This document shows, in pieces, positions 19,195 to 28,307 of a stretch of DNA of 64,000 nucleotides (its first letter is position 1; every line of letters begins with the position of its first letter). Source of the stretch: an uncultured Lachnospiraceae bacterium (GTDB lineage: Bacteria > Bacillota > Clostridia > Lachnospirales > Lachnospiraceae); contig ONHB01000003.1 of the NCBI GenBank assembly GCA_900317505.1, forward strand, positions 62,001 to 126,000, in the 5' to 3' direction. The notes under the pieces were generated by a model. The model saw nothing but the letters and a program-made list of their open reading frames with translations. It was not told the DNA's origin and searched no databases. Both the position numbers and the translations under genes were made by a program.

Positions 19195-21315
19195 CTAAAG
19201 TACATAATCAATATCCACGCTGCGGATATAGCTTAGTGCATCCTTATGCAAAAGAATGTCTCCGCGTTCATTTTTTTCTGCTCCCTGCCCGATACGCTCC
19301 AAGGACAGGTTTTCAATATATTTTACACAGTCAAGTGCATCCAGCTTCGTAAAGACCTTTCCCAAGATAATGGCATGCCCAAAAGCATCCTTTTGTTTTT
19401 CATAGGACAGTTCCTTGTAAAGCACTTCATAAACAGCGTCTTTATCTGCCTCTGAAATTCCCTTTACATGGATCTTTGCGTGTACTTCGATCCCCACATA
19501 GGAAGGTGACACAATCTTGATCCTTGTATTGATCAGGCGCATCGGCTCAATATAGTCCTCGATCACCTTGCGGTAAACCTCCGATAAGACCGGTGTCTTT
19601 TCATGGCTGTACGGTTTGACCACCACAACGGTATCTCCCCGGACGGTGCTGTTGTGAAACTGCGCATATTCCCGGTCCGGAATGACTGCCACCCGGTCTA
19701 TCATAAGCCCCGGTGTATGTAAGATGACATCCCGGTAATCCTGTTCGCAGACAAGCCTGTTTTGTTTTAAAAGCATCGTCTGTAAACGGCTGATCATCTG
19801 CTCTATCGTCTCATCCGCTCTTCCGTGCTGCGTGGGCAGCGGATTGTATACCGTAAGTGTCTGATCCGAGGTATCGGAGCATCTGTCTATTCCATAGGCC
19901 ATGACATTGCCCTCTTCAAATTTGGAAACGGACAGCTCACAGATACCGACGATCTGTCCTTTTTTAGGCAGCATCCCATGAATGGAATCTCCAAAAGTAA
20001 GCACCTTATTCTCTCTGTCATAGGAAAATACCGCATCGTCATAGTCCGCTGCTTTTAAATGTTCAACCTGCTTATAGGGCGTATAATACAGATTTTTATC
20101 AAAACGTCTTTCCCACATGGCTACGGATATCCGGCTGACACCGGGATAATCAAATTCAATCTGCTGGTTGTTGCAGCCATCAGCCGTTCCCAATGTAAAA
20201 TAAGGCATTCCTTCCATAGATAAGACCATGACCTGAAGCTTGGTACCCTTCACGATCCGGTTCCACGGCTTAGACAGTCTTAGGATCTTGCTGCCATCCT
20301 TTTCCCCATCCAGGATCTCACAACCCGGATTGTCAACACTCGAATAATTGTAAATAACCCGGAAGCTTCCATCCATTTGCTGTAATCCGACCATCAGAAA
20401 AGCATCTATGGGAATATAGCCCGGAATTGCGATCTCCGGTTCCCCTTTATATACGATCGTCTCACAACGGCAAAGCTGCTTTTCCTGCTTGGCGCAGACC
20501 GGATTTAAAAATATTTTTCCGATTTTGGGAAGCATATCATAAAAATTGTCTTTTATGACACACCGGATATAATAAGCCGGAAGATCATTGACCTCGTGCC
20601 GGTATACCTCCATCTTGTCATCCGGTATCTCAAATTGGATCCTGCCGCTCTTTAACAGACCGCAGGTTTCATCACGGATCACCTGCAGCTTTTGGAAGCC
20701 ATCAGCCGTATAATACTCCCAGCTAAGCTTTCCAAAGGAAAAGTCCTTTACAAATGCGTTGCGTCTCTCATTGTCCTTTACGGTAAAAAATACGGAAAAT
20801 CTGTTTTCAAGCTTCTTTTCAAAGCCAAACCATCCTGCTGCATATTCTGTAAAATCATTGGAAAAGAGGTCAGCATAATCTCCGTCTTCCCCTGCAAACA
20901 TGGTCAGGTCCATCACATTTCCATCCGCCTCATTGAGATAGGAAATAAAATGGTTGGGAACAAAATCGACATCCTCCTCCAGATAAAACGGAATATCACC
21001 TGCCAGAAACTCACAGCCTCTGCTAAGCTCAATTTGCTCACTCTGACTGTCAATGCACAAAACCGTGCTCGATGCATGCCGCTTAACCGGCGTAACCCCC
21101 AGTAATTTCAGATATTTTTCAATATGGATATCGCCGGTTGCATTCATATAATAATTGAGCATATCCACGAGCCAGGCATAGGTCTGCAATACCGTAATGC
21201 CGGGGTCACTGAAATTAAAATCCGTCCACTGATCAGTCATGGTCGGAATCCGGTTGACCGCCCTTTCAAAAATCTGCTCATATGTAATATCATCTATATC
21301 CGGTACTCTTTGCAT
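19195..21315 (-). CDS. Baseplate wedge protein, gpJ/gp47-like (second copy, Afp12-type position)
   Basis: A 706-residue protein. The N-terminus contains NFSDPGITVLQTYAWLVDMLNYY, a pattern of putative baseplate assembly proteins, read here as NFSDPGITVLQ and then TYAWLVDMLNYY. A C-terminal half resembles gpJ (RADETIEQMISRLQTMLLKQ and RLVCEQDYRDVILHTPG). It would form the baseplate wedge with the protein upstream. It lies 39 bases after the larger gpJ-like gene and 56 bases before gpI. No frameshift is seen. Confidence 0.75.
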   Translation of the reverse strand: MQRVPDIDDITYEQIFERAVNRIPTMTDQWTDFNFSDPGITVLQTYAWLVDMLNYYMNATGDIHIEKYLKLLGVTPVKRHASSTVLCIDSQSEQIELSRGCEFLAGDIPFYLEEDVDFVPNHFISYLNEADGNVMDLTMFAGEDGDYADLFSNDFTEYAAGWFGFEKKLENRFSVFFTVKDNERRNAFVKDFSFGKLSWEYYTADGFQKLQVIRDETCGLLKSGRIQFEIPDDKMEVYRHEVNDLPAYYIRCVIKDNFYDMLPKIGKIFLNPVCAKQEKQLCRCETIVYKGEPEIAIPGYIPIDAFLMVGLQQMDGSFRVIYNYSSVDNPGCEILDGEKDGSKILRLSKPWNRIVKGTKLQVMVLSMEGMPYFTLGTADGCNNQQIEFDYPGVSRISVAMWERRFDKNLYYTPYKQVEHLKAADYDDAVFSYDRENKVLTFGDSIHGMLPKKGQIVGICELSVSKFEEGNVMAYGIDRCSDTSDQTLTVYNPLPTQHGRADETIEQMISRLQTMLLKQNRLVCEQDYRDVILHTPGLMIDRVAVIPDREYAQFHNSTVRGDTVVVVKPYSHEKTPVLSEVYRKVIEDYIEPMRLINTRIKIVSPSYVGIEVHAKIHVKGISEADKDAVYEVLYKELSYEKQKDAFGHAIILGKVFTKLDALDCVKYIENLSLERIGQGAEKNERGDILLHKDALSYIRSVDIDYVL

Positions 21316-21354
21316 GTACTCACCCCTGTTTACTAAAAGCCAAGCGCTTTTTTA

Positions 21355-24210
21355 TTAGATCAAATCAATATGCACAACGTGCTTTCCGTTGATTCCCATA
21401 ATAAAAGGTGTCTCATATTTCTGGTAAAAGTCATCTTTTATCGGAATTTCCTTTCCATCCAGTTGCGCTGTCATCACGATTTTGGAAATATTGCAGTCCG
21501 GAATATTGGCCCGCAGTGCTGAAATAATCTGTGATGTCCTCGGCAGTTCACCGATCTCGCGGCTGATGCCTAACTGCTCACATTTTAACGGATCCAGAAA
21601 TTCATAAATAACCTCCGAAGCCTTATTCTGGATATCGTAGGCACCTTCCATGCTGTCTCTTTCGATCCACACACGGACACTGAACTTGACAAAACGCGGC
21701 TGTGTCAGCACCAGCCTTTTTCCCATTGGCATAACAAAGCTCTGCTCTTCCAGTTTTTTTCTCAGCTCATCTTTTAACTCCGAAAAAATATGAACCCCTT
21801 TTTCATATTCGTCGATCAAAACAGCCACCGTGATCACATCCGGATCGGGATCGCCAAACAGATCGATCCCACTGACACATTTTACTTTCCTTACTCCAAA
21901 TGTGGACTGGGCAATCATATCATAAAAATCTTTTGCCGTTACGGCACGGTTTCTCGTCCGCAAAAGCCCTGTGATCAGCTTTTCCGATATTTCCTGTGTA
22001 TATCCGTCATGTCCGCCGTATGTCGGGAACGGATTGTGTACACTGCTGATGAAACGTACTGCATTGCGTAAAAAGATGATGCTGTTTTCCGGAAGATTGG
22101 CTTCGCTTCCGTTGTAATTGGAATGCCTCACCCTGATCTGCGGTCCTTCCTCATCAAAGGCGGTATTTAACATGATCCTTTTATCAATATGCAGGATGCC
22201 CTGTACCATATCCATATGATATACGCGTATGTCATCAGCGACAGAAGCTGCCGGTTTCCACAATATATACTGTCCGACGCCGTCTATGAGCTCTTTAACA
22301 TAAACATCTGCCTTCAACAGATTCTGCTGGGATAAGGTAATGTCTGCTGCCGTATCAAACTGATCCAGATAAAAAACTTCCTCTTCCACATTGACATTTT
22401 CAACCTTTGCCATATTCATATAAATTCCCCTGATATGCGGCAGGGCAAACTGTGGATGTGCAACATCGTAATTGACAAAACGGATAAAATATCCTTCCAC
22501 TCCATATAATCGCTGTTTCTTCATATCATCCGGGATCATTAAAAGCATGTTGCCGCTTTCTAAAAATCCGTTGGTCGAATCCGTTACCTTGATCGTCTGG
22601 AAGCCTCTGTCGGATAAATACTGTACGGAAAATGTGATCGGTCTGTCGCTTAAGTTTTCCAGATCAAAATAAAGACTGACCGGCGTTCCCGAAAGGGGAT
22701 TGTCAAAGCAAAGATACATGGTGCGCCTGTTAAGTTCATGGGAATAAAACGGCACAATGATCTTGTTATCCCTCAGTTCATGGGTAATATCAACCGTCTC
22801 AAAATTGTTGGAGGTGCAGGCATAGTCTGCATACGGCATATTCTCATAATGATAAGAAAGCATCATCCCACTTATGATGGGACATACATATATGGCAGGC
22901 ATTTTGTAGATATTTTCTGCGCGAAGCAGTCTTACTCTGAGACGTCCTTCCACCTCCCCCGGCTGATAGGCTTCCATATCCTCCGGGCAGGTAAACTGCA
23001 GTCTCATATGTCCTTTTTTCGTACCGTTAAACATGGTTGACAGATGCTCTTCCCTAAACAGTCTTTTCCATCCGGTCGTGCTCAGATATTCCCACACCAC
23101 ATAATCTGCCAGTACCTGACTGGATGCCGGCATCATGGTCTTCTGCGGTTTTTTCATGAAATTTTTGTACTCGATATCGGCTTCCTGCACATCCAGCCTT
23201 TCCTCGTGTCTCATATAATCCAGATCAAATTCGAGTACGATTTCGGCACCTTTTTTGGAAAGCACTTCTTTGTTTTCCATAACAAACTCATTGTACAGTC
23301 CAAACGGCTTCCCGAATGGATATACCTTGCTGATATTGTCCTCTAAGCCGTTTACATATACCGTATCCAGAAGCCTGTTTTCCTGCTTCATGGCAATCTG
23401 CACGGTATCGATATAAAAATTATCATCATCTCCCATACGGGAGGCTACGATATAATATCCCTCTTTCTGCATCACAACCGCTTTTTGCGGCGTGTAATTT
23501 TCTTTTTCAAAATGGATGCCATGATCATGCGGACTGACACGGTCAAACGCCACAGCATTTCCATCCTGATCAAGCAGATACCACTTTATGGTATTTTTGG
23601 TCATGGCCTCAACAATATCGGACCGGTTTTCTTCATAGTCCTTATTTTTCCCTGTCAGTATCAGGTCAAAGGACAGCTCCGTAACATAGTCAAAAACATC
23701 CTCAAAGCACAGATAAAGCTTGTGCTCAGCCTCATTTCCCCCTTCTATGCTAAAAGCCTGAAAGCTTCCATTATCCTGGAGCTCCTGCCTGATGATCACG
23801 TCCTTTTCCTTGTCCGTCTCAATCACGGCAACCGGCTTGGCATGTGTGGCAGACATATCATGTGTGGTCTCAAAAATGATATCCCCTGTCTCTGCCTTCT
23901 GTGCCATCACCTGTGTCTTTTTTGGAACAAACACACTCTGATCATCATAGGTAAGCACCGGATCAAACTGCACATAGCCTTTGGCAGCCTTGACCGGTTC
24001 GCTTTTCAGATCATCCAACAGATTCAGATACTGGATCTTGTGTTTGTCAAAGACGCGTTCAAACCGTTTCCTGCTGTCACCTAGCATATCGGCGCACAAA
24101 ACGGACAATACACTGCCCGGATCGTCCGAGCTTTCATCAAATGAAAACTCCGGTACATAAGCGTGCATCAGCTGATTTAATTTTTCATACGAGTTCTGAT
24201 TGTTCATCAT
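21355..24210 (-). CDS. Large baseplate wedge protein, gpJ/gp47-like (Afp11-type)
   Basis: A 951-residue protein with the opening FDESSDDPGSVLSVLCADML, the family pattern of putative baseplate assembly proteins. Near the C-terminus is a gpJ core (LLRTRNRAVTAKDFYDMIAQ, then STFGVRKVKC). It begins inside the stop of the gp25 gene (ATGA overlap), so the two are translationally coupled. In Afp/PVC and phage tails this is the largest wedge component, linking the hub and the sheath. The gene is intact. Confidence 0.78.
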   Translation of the reverse strand: MMNNQNSYEKLNQLMHAYVPEFSFDESSDDPGSVLSVLCADMLGDSRKRFERVFDKHKIQYLNLLDDLKSEPVKAAKGYVQFDPVLTYDDQSVFVPKKTQVMAQKAETGDIIFETTHDMSATHAKPVAVIETDKEKDVIIRQELQDNGSFQAFSIEGGNEAEHKLYLCFEDVFDYVTELSFDLILTGKNKDYEENRSDIVEAMTKNTIKWYLLDQDGNAVAFDRVSPHDHGIHFEKENYTPQKAVVMQKEGYYIVASRMGDDDNFYIDTVQIAMKQENRLLDTVYVNGLEDNISKVYPFGKPFGLYNEFVMENKEVLSKKGAEIVLEFDLDYMRHEERLDVQEADIEYKNFMKKPQKTMMPASSQVLADYVVWEYLSTTGWKRLFREEHLSTMFNGTKKGHMRLQFTCPEDMEAYQPGEVEGRLRVRLLRAENIYKMPAIYVCPIISGMMLSYHYENMPYADYACTSNNFETVDITHELRDNKIIVPFYSHELNRRTMYLCFDNPLSGTPVSLYFDLENLSDRPITFSVQYLSDRGFQTIKVTDSTNGFLESGNMLLMIPDDMKKQRLYGVEGYFIRFVNYDVAHPQFALPHIRGIYMNMAKVENVNVEEEVFYLDQFDTAADITLSQQNLLKADVYVKELIDGVGQYILWKPAASVADDIRVYHMDMVQGILHIDKRIMLNTAFDEEGPQIRVRHSNYNGSEANLPENSIIFLRNAVRFISSVHNPFPTYGGHDGYTQEISEKLITGLLRTRNRAVTAKDFYDMIAQSTFGVRKVKCVSGIDLFGDPDPDVITVAVLIDEYEKGVHIFSELKDELRKKLEEQSFVMPMGKRLVLTQPRFVKFSVRVWIERDSMEGAYDIQNKASEVIYEFLDPLKCEQLGISREIGELPRTSQIISALRANIPDCNISKIVMTAQLDGKEIPIKDDFYQKYETPFIMGINGKHVVHIDLI

Positions 24211-24620
24211 AATTCCCCAATTCCCTCTTCCATGTAGTAAGGAAATACCAGATTGTTTGGATTATTGGTAGCCCGGATATAGTAACGGATCCGGATATAA
24301 ACTGCTCCTTTTGCAGAATCGACATTGTCAATGGAAACATTGATATCCCGGATACGGTGCTCATATTTGACCAGCGCATTCATCACTTCCATGCAAAGCA
24401 GATTTTCAAATGTCGGATCCGGAATATCAAAGATATAGCTGGATAGATCCGTACCAAATTCCGGCAGCATCGCTCTTTCTTTGAGACGCGTCATCAGGAT
24501 AATGTATACAGACTGTCTGATATCTTCCTCTGATTCGGCCATTACAAATTTTCCGGTAGCCGGATCAATTCTGGGCGGAAAAGCAAAGCCTTTTCCTAAA
24601 AAATCTTTTGATGTATTCAT
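24207..24620 (-). CDS. gp25/gpW-like baseplate wedge protein (Afp9-type)
   Basis: A 137-residue protein of typical gp25 size, with the family signature EEDIRQSVYIILMTRLKERA followed by MLPEFGTDLSSYIF. gp25 is the wedge subunit that starts sheath polymerisation. It lies between the spike gene (17 bases upstream) and the large gpJ-like gene (4-base overlap), the standard order in contractile systems. Confidence 0.85.
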   Translation of the reverse strand: MNTSKDFLGKGFAFPPRIDPATGKFVMAESEEDIRQSVYIILMTRLKERAMLPEFGTDLSSYIFDIPDPTFENLLCMEVMNALVKYEHRIRDINVSIDNVDSAKGAVYIRIRYYIRATNNPNNLVFPYYMEEGIGEL

Positions 24621-24637
24621 ACTGTTTCCTTTCCCGT

Positions 24638-25417
24638 CTAATTGATTTTGACCATGGCACCTTTGATCTCCGTTGTCGTACCGCCCTCAGCCTTTAAGGA
24701 CTGCGAGCCGGATAACTGGAGCATTCCGCCTTTTAGCGTTGCCTTGGAGCTTCCCTCAAGCTCCATGCTGTTTGTGGCCTTTATTCCGATCTTATCCGCT
24801 TTTTGCTCAAGACTTTTTCCTTTTCCGTCAAGCTCGACTGTGACACTTCCTGCTGAAAACGAAATCTTGTTTTCTGCTTTGATCGTGATCTCTCCGCCTT
24901 TAAAATCCATAAGAATCTGATTTTTTCCTTCTTTATCCCCGATCATACAGCTTTCCTTTTCATCATCAATAAAGATCTGCTGTTCTTTTTTGGTCATGAT
25001 CCTGATATAGCCCTTGTCAGCAGTATCCAGGATCTCGATCTCCATCCCACCCTTGGTCTTAAAATGCTTTTTGAGATTTTTATCATCAAAATCATTTTTA
25101 ATCAGCTCACAATTCTGCGGATAAAGACTTCCGAGCAAAAACGGCCGTTTCAGGCTGCCGCCGATAAACCCGACAAGTACCTCTTCATTGATCTCCGGCA
25201 CCAGATAACTGCCATAAGCACCACCTGTATAGGGTGTTAAAAGCCGTACCCATTCACATACATTTTTCTTTTCTTCCCATGCTGTAAATTCAACCTTTAC
25301 CATGCCCGGATGATCCTTGTTATTATTTTCGATAACCGTTCCCTGCACAAAGCCCGGGGTCTTCTGGCTGTCAAAATATTCATTTTGAAATGTTAATAAA
25401 TCGGTCAGTTCACTCAT
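24638..25417 (-). CDS. Baseplate spike protein, gp5/gpV-like (C-terminal half of a VgrG)
   Basis: A 259-residue protein with an OB-fold (FVQGTVIENNNKDHPGMVKV, PEINEEVLVGF, GSLKRPFLLGSLY) followed by a repetitive beta-helix (residues about 150-259, e.g. GGEITIKAENKISFSAGS). In VgrG and Afp8 this is fused to the gpD-like part; here it is a separate gene 16 bases after gpD. No lysozyme or effector domain is attached, and no PAAR tip gene is visible. Confidence 0.83.
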   Translation of the reverse strand: MSELTDLLTFQNEYFDSQKTPGFVQGTVIENNNKDHPGMVKVEFTAWEEKKNVCEWVRLLTPYTGGAYGSYLVPEINEEVLVGFIGGSLKRPFLLGSLYPQNCELIKNDFDDKNLKKHFKTKGGMEIEILDTADKGYIRIMTKKEQQIFIDDEKESCMIGDKEGKNQILMDFKGGEITIKAENKISFSAGSVTVELDGKGKSLEQKADKIGIKATNSMELEGSSKATLKGGMLQLSGSQSLKAEGGTTTEIKGAMVKIN

Positions 25418-25433
25418 ACCGGATTCCTTTCAA

Positions 25434-26414
25434 TTAAAGACTGTTGCGTCTGGCTTTAAAGGTTGTCAGGAAATTACCGTTCTCCATCGTGTGACGCACA
25501 CCGGTAATATAATATTTGCCATTGACATGCTCTGCGATCTTTTCGAGTCTGATAAAACGGCCCGGTCCGATTTCCGGGATCCCGATACAGGTAAGCTCCA
25601 GACTTCCGAAAGTATCCTCGACCGCCTGTATCCGGGCCTGCGCCCGCTTCTTGGCCTCTGCGGCATCCTTAAGCCCCGGCTCATAAAAGATCTGTTTGGA
25701 GTTTCCGATCACCTTGCTTCCGCCACTGCCCGGTGAAAATTTACCGCTTATGGAGGCCTCTCCTTTTATCAGCTTTCCAGTCTCTGCATCAACACTTCTT
25801 ACCTCGATCTTTTTTACAAGCTGCTGTGCACAATAACCAGCTCTCAGTTCATAAATTCCACAGGATGGATTTAATGTCATGACAGGTGTGGTCACCTTTT
25901 CCTTTTTGCGGAATACGACCTTTCCCTGTGATACAAAAAACTCATATCCAAGCTTGGATGCCTGTTCCGTCATAATCTCATAATCGGTCTGCATATTGCT
26001 GCGTAAAGGGATTTCCTCTTCATCGCAGGGATCGATATTTTTGCCTTCGACATAAGAGCTGACAGGAGACGCTGACAAAATTTCCTTTAAGATTCCATCT
26101 GCACTCTTCTGGGTAAAAAATTCCATACGGCGGTTTTTCATCATCAATCCTTTTACATCCATACATTCCACACGGATTTCCCCGATATGGCTGTATTTAT
26201 CAAACAGATACCGGATAGAATTGATATAGCCGGTAAATACATTTTCTGTACGGATATAACCGATCGATACCTCAACCTTGTCTCCCACTCCGATCTTATT
26301 GGCCGCTTTGCTAAAATCCGTCTGGGATGGCTCATAGGCATTGATGATGGAAAAAGAGCATCCGCTCGCCTCATAATCTGATGACAGGTCAATGTCCAGA
26401 TTTTGAATACTCAT
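25434..26414 (-). CDS. Baseplate hub protein, gpD/gp27-like (N-terminal half of a VgrG), 5' frameshifted
   Basis: A 326-residue open frame matching late-control gene D proteins: CSFSIINAYE near the start, KVEVSIGYIRTENVFTGYI, EQASKLGYEFFVSQGKVVF, and a C-terminal GPGRFIRLEKIAEHVNGKYYI. Members normally have 35-40 extra residues at the N-terminus. Those residues are encoded upstream but in another frame (see 26415-26530), so the ATG at 26414 is probably not the original start. The hub would bind the tube and the gp5 spike. Either this copy is a pseudogene, or it is made by slippage on the A run. Confidence 0.75.
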   Translation of the reverse strand: MSIQNLDIDLSSDYEASGCSFSIINAYEPSQTDFSKAANKIGVGDKVEVSIGYIRTENVFTGYINSIRYLFDKYSHIGEIRVECMDVKGLMMKNRRMEFFTQKSADGILKEILSASPVSSYVEGKNIDPCDEEEIPLRSNMQTDYEIMTEQASKLGYEFFVSQGKVVFRKKEKVTTPVMTLNPSCGIYELRAGYCAQQLVKKIEVRSVDAETGKLIKGEASISGKFSPGSGGSKVIGNSKQIFYEPGLKDAAEAKKRAQARIQAVEDTFGSLELTCIGIPEIGPGRFIRLEKIAEHVNGKYYITGVRHTMENGNFLTTFKARRNSL

Positions 26415-26530
26415 CTTAAGAGATGATACAAGCTTTGTGCCGCCAACTGTTATTTCCAGTGTTGGAGCTTTAAAACTGTTATATTTTTTTCAAGGGCCTG
26501 ATATGACGTTGTCACACTCAACAAATTCAT
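26415..26530 (-). pseudogene. Out-of-frame 5' end of the gpD-like gene; frameshift at an A7 run
   Basis: From the ATG at 26530 (GGAG eight bases upstream) the frame reads MNLLSVTTSYQALEKN and then leaves the gene. In the gpD frame the downstream bases read YNSFKAPTLEITVGG up to the ATG at 26414. Together these give the standard gpD N-terminus (YQALEKKYNSFKAPTLEIT). The switch falls in seven A residues (26490-26484 on the minus strand); an eighth A would restore one frame. The local heptamer is A AAA AAT, a canonical -1 slippery sequence, so mutation, sequencing error and slippage are all open. Confidence 0.75.
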
Positions 26531-26597
26531 GTTTCATCTCTCCGATAGGTTTACATAACTAATAAATATCCGATGTTCCACTCTTATCTTTGCGGTA

Positions 26598-28061
26598 TCA
26601 GATAGAAGGAAGCTTCATCATTTTGGTCCGGTCCAGTTTTCTGGGATTTAAAATATGATTTTCCTTTGCAATGTGCCGCCAGTCTGCCGCATCATCATAC
26701 TCGTCATACGCTAACATCCACAGTTCATCTGCGGGACCAAGATTCCGGTATTTTGTCCGGTCCGGTGATTCAAATGGTTTGGATAAAACATTTTTTTCAC
26801 TCTTTTCTTCTTTTCCCCGGATGCGCATGGATACGCGTGCCTGCACGGCATTTCCATCCCGGTCAAACAGCTGGTAGTTGATCGTAAGTGACGAAACCAC
26901 GCCTTTAAATACAAACCCGCTGCAGTAATTTTTCAGCTCCTGATACCAATACTCACTCTTGTCGGCCTGCAGGAGAATGGAATAGGTCATGCTCACAGCG
27001 GCCATCAGAACAGCATCACTTCTGACTTCATCCGGATCGAGTGCCAGATAATATTTGCGAAGCTCGTAATAATACCCGGCTCCCGGATTGCGTCTTCCGT
27101 TTCGGATCAACAGGCTGCGGATGCTTTCACTGTCTCCCGACCGCTCATACATCTCAAATGCCTTTTCAATATCTTCCTGCTGCTCATAATATCTTCCTGC
27201 ATTGTACATGCAGTTGTGAAGAAGCCTTGTCCCCAGCTTCTTTTTGGCACGGTTTCGCAATGCCATAATAAGGACCCCACGCAACCGGTATACGCCCTGA
27301 TCATAAACCATGAAATTGCCAAGATTGAGCGCTCTCTCCAGCAGTTTGTCCACATTGTCTTCCCCTGTGATTTCCTGTGCAAGCGCACCGGTAAATTCAT
27401 CTACAACGCTGACTTTCATCAAAAACTGCTGGATATCGGCATCCCATTGGTTTACAACATTATTTTCCAGATAGGAAACAAAGGCCTGTTCAATCCTTTC
27501 TACCATTTCCCGTCCCGGCGACATCTGATATTCGCTGATAAACTTGAAAGTGAGCATAACAGCATATGCATTCCCCTGTGCATAATTGAGAAACTGTTGT
27601 CTTAATTCATCGCTCATCTTCATTCCCTGTTTTTTGGCTAATGCTTCAATTTCCTTGTCAGTCATATGCATGTCTTCTTCGGTAATCAGCATCAGCTTAT
27701 TATCAACATACAGTGGTTTTAACCACTCGGGAAGCTTACAGCGGCCGGCTAATATCAGCCAGATATCCTTTCTTGCCGCCAGTTCGAGAATTGCACGCCT
27801 GATCTCTTCCTGATCTATCAGATGAAGGTTGTCAATCACCACATAGGTACATTCCTTTTTTCCTTCCTCCGGTATTACCGAATCGTCCCAGAACTGTTCA
27901 CAATAGTCTATATAAATATAGTTGTGAAAATCCAGGTACTGCTTGATCAGGGTGGTTTTCCCATAACCACTTGCCCCATACAGGTACACATCCTGCTGGA
28001 AGCTGCGTGCCAGTTTTAATTTGTGGTAGCCTTTCGACGGTGGAATATAATCTTTATCCAA
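26598..28061 (-). CDS. Chimeric protein: MalT-like ATPase N-terminus fused to the C-terminal half of a LysM tube-type protein
   Basis: The start is a TTG at 28061 with GGGGG eight bases upstream. Residues 1-380 look like the MalT/LuxR-type STAND ATPase: Walker A GASGYGKTT (29-37), Walker B VVIDNLH (74-80), then winged-helix and TPR-like helices. The DNA-binding LuxR domain that should follow is absent. At about residue 383 the sequence changes to FKGVVSSLTINYQLFDRDG (385-403) and then a LysM-like end, DELWMLAYDEYDDAADWRHI (445-464). That is the C-terminal half of the Afp7/gp53-like protein found directly upstream of gpD in contractile systems; its N-terminal half of about 110 residues is missing. 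The simplest reading is an in-frame deletion that removed everything between a regulator and this gene. A purposeful fusion cannot be excluded. Confidence 0.72.
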   Translation of the reverse strand: MDKDYIPPSKGYHKLKLARSFQQDVYLYGASGYGKTTLIKQYLDFHNYIYIDYCEQFWDDSVIPEEGKKECTYVVIDNLHLIDQEEIRRAILELAARKDIWLILAGRCKLPEWLKPLYVDNKLMLITEEDMHMTDKEIEALAKKQGMKMSDELRQQFLNYAQGNAYAVMLTFKFISEYQMSPGREMVERIEQAFVSYLENNVVNQWDADIQQFLMKVSVVDEFTGALAQEITGEDNVDKLLERALNLGNFMVYDQGVYRLRGVLIMALRNRAKKKLGTRLLHNCMYNAGRYYEQQEDIEKAFEMYERSGDSESIRSLLIRNGRRNPGAGYYYELRKYYLALDPDEVRSDAVLMAAVSMTYSILLQADKSEYWYQELKNYCSGFVFKGVVSSLTINYQLFDRDGNAVQARVSMRIRGKEEKSEKNVLSKPFESPDRTKYRNLGPADELWMLAYDEYDDAADWRHIAKENHILNPRKLDRTKMMKLPSI

Positions 28062-28192
28062 GGTCTGATCCCCCTATACATTTATTTGCACCTTTTTACA
28101 CAATGTACCCATTGCCTCATTATATCAGACAGTTTTTTTATACAACATTGTACAAAAGTGCAATATTTCCTTTTTTTCAAAAATCTTTCTGT

Positions 28193-28227
28193 AAAATAAA
28201 AAAGCCATTGTACCAAAACAACAGCTT
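28193..28227 (-). terminator. Terminator after metA
   Basis: On the minus strand AAGCTGTTGT pairs with ACAATGGCTT (ten pairs, two of them G-T) and a T-rich tract follows. It lies 80 bases downstream of the metA stop. The rest of 28062-28307 is AT-rich with no recognised feature; the promoter for the TTG-start gene should lie there. Confidence 0.65.
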
Positions 28228-28307
28228 CTTTGCTTTTTTATGATGCAAGTATCCAATGCAGTAAATCTCTGTAAAATTGTACTGCACTTTCCGGATCCTG
28301 CTCTTTT

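Noticed and set aside
26484-26490. Confident programmed -1 frameshift in gpD
   Set aside because: The heptamer fits, but gpD-type genes are not known to me to need a frameshift and the locus shows other damage, so it is kept only as an alternative.
18047-28061. Complete prophage or complete type VI secretion system
   Set aside because: No capsid, terminase, integrase, lysis, TssJLM or ClpV genes; only baseplate components are present.
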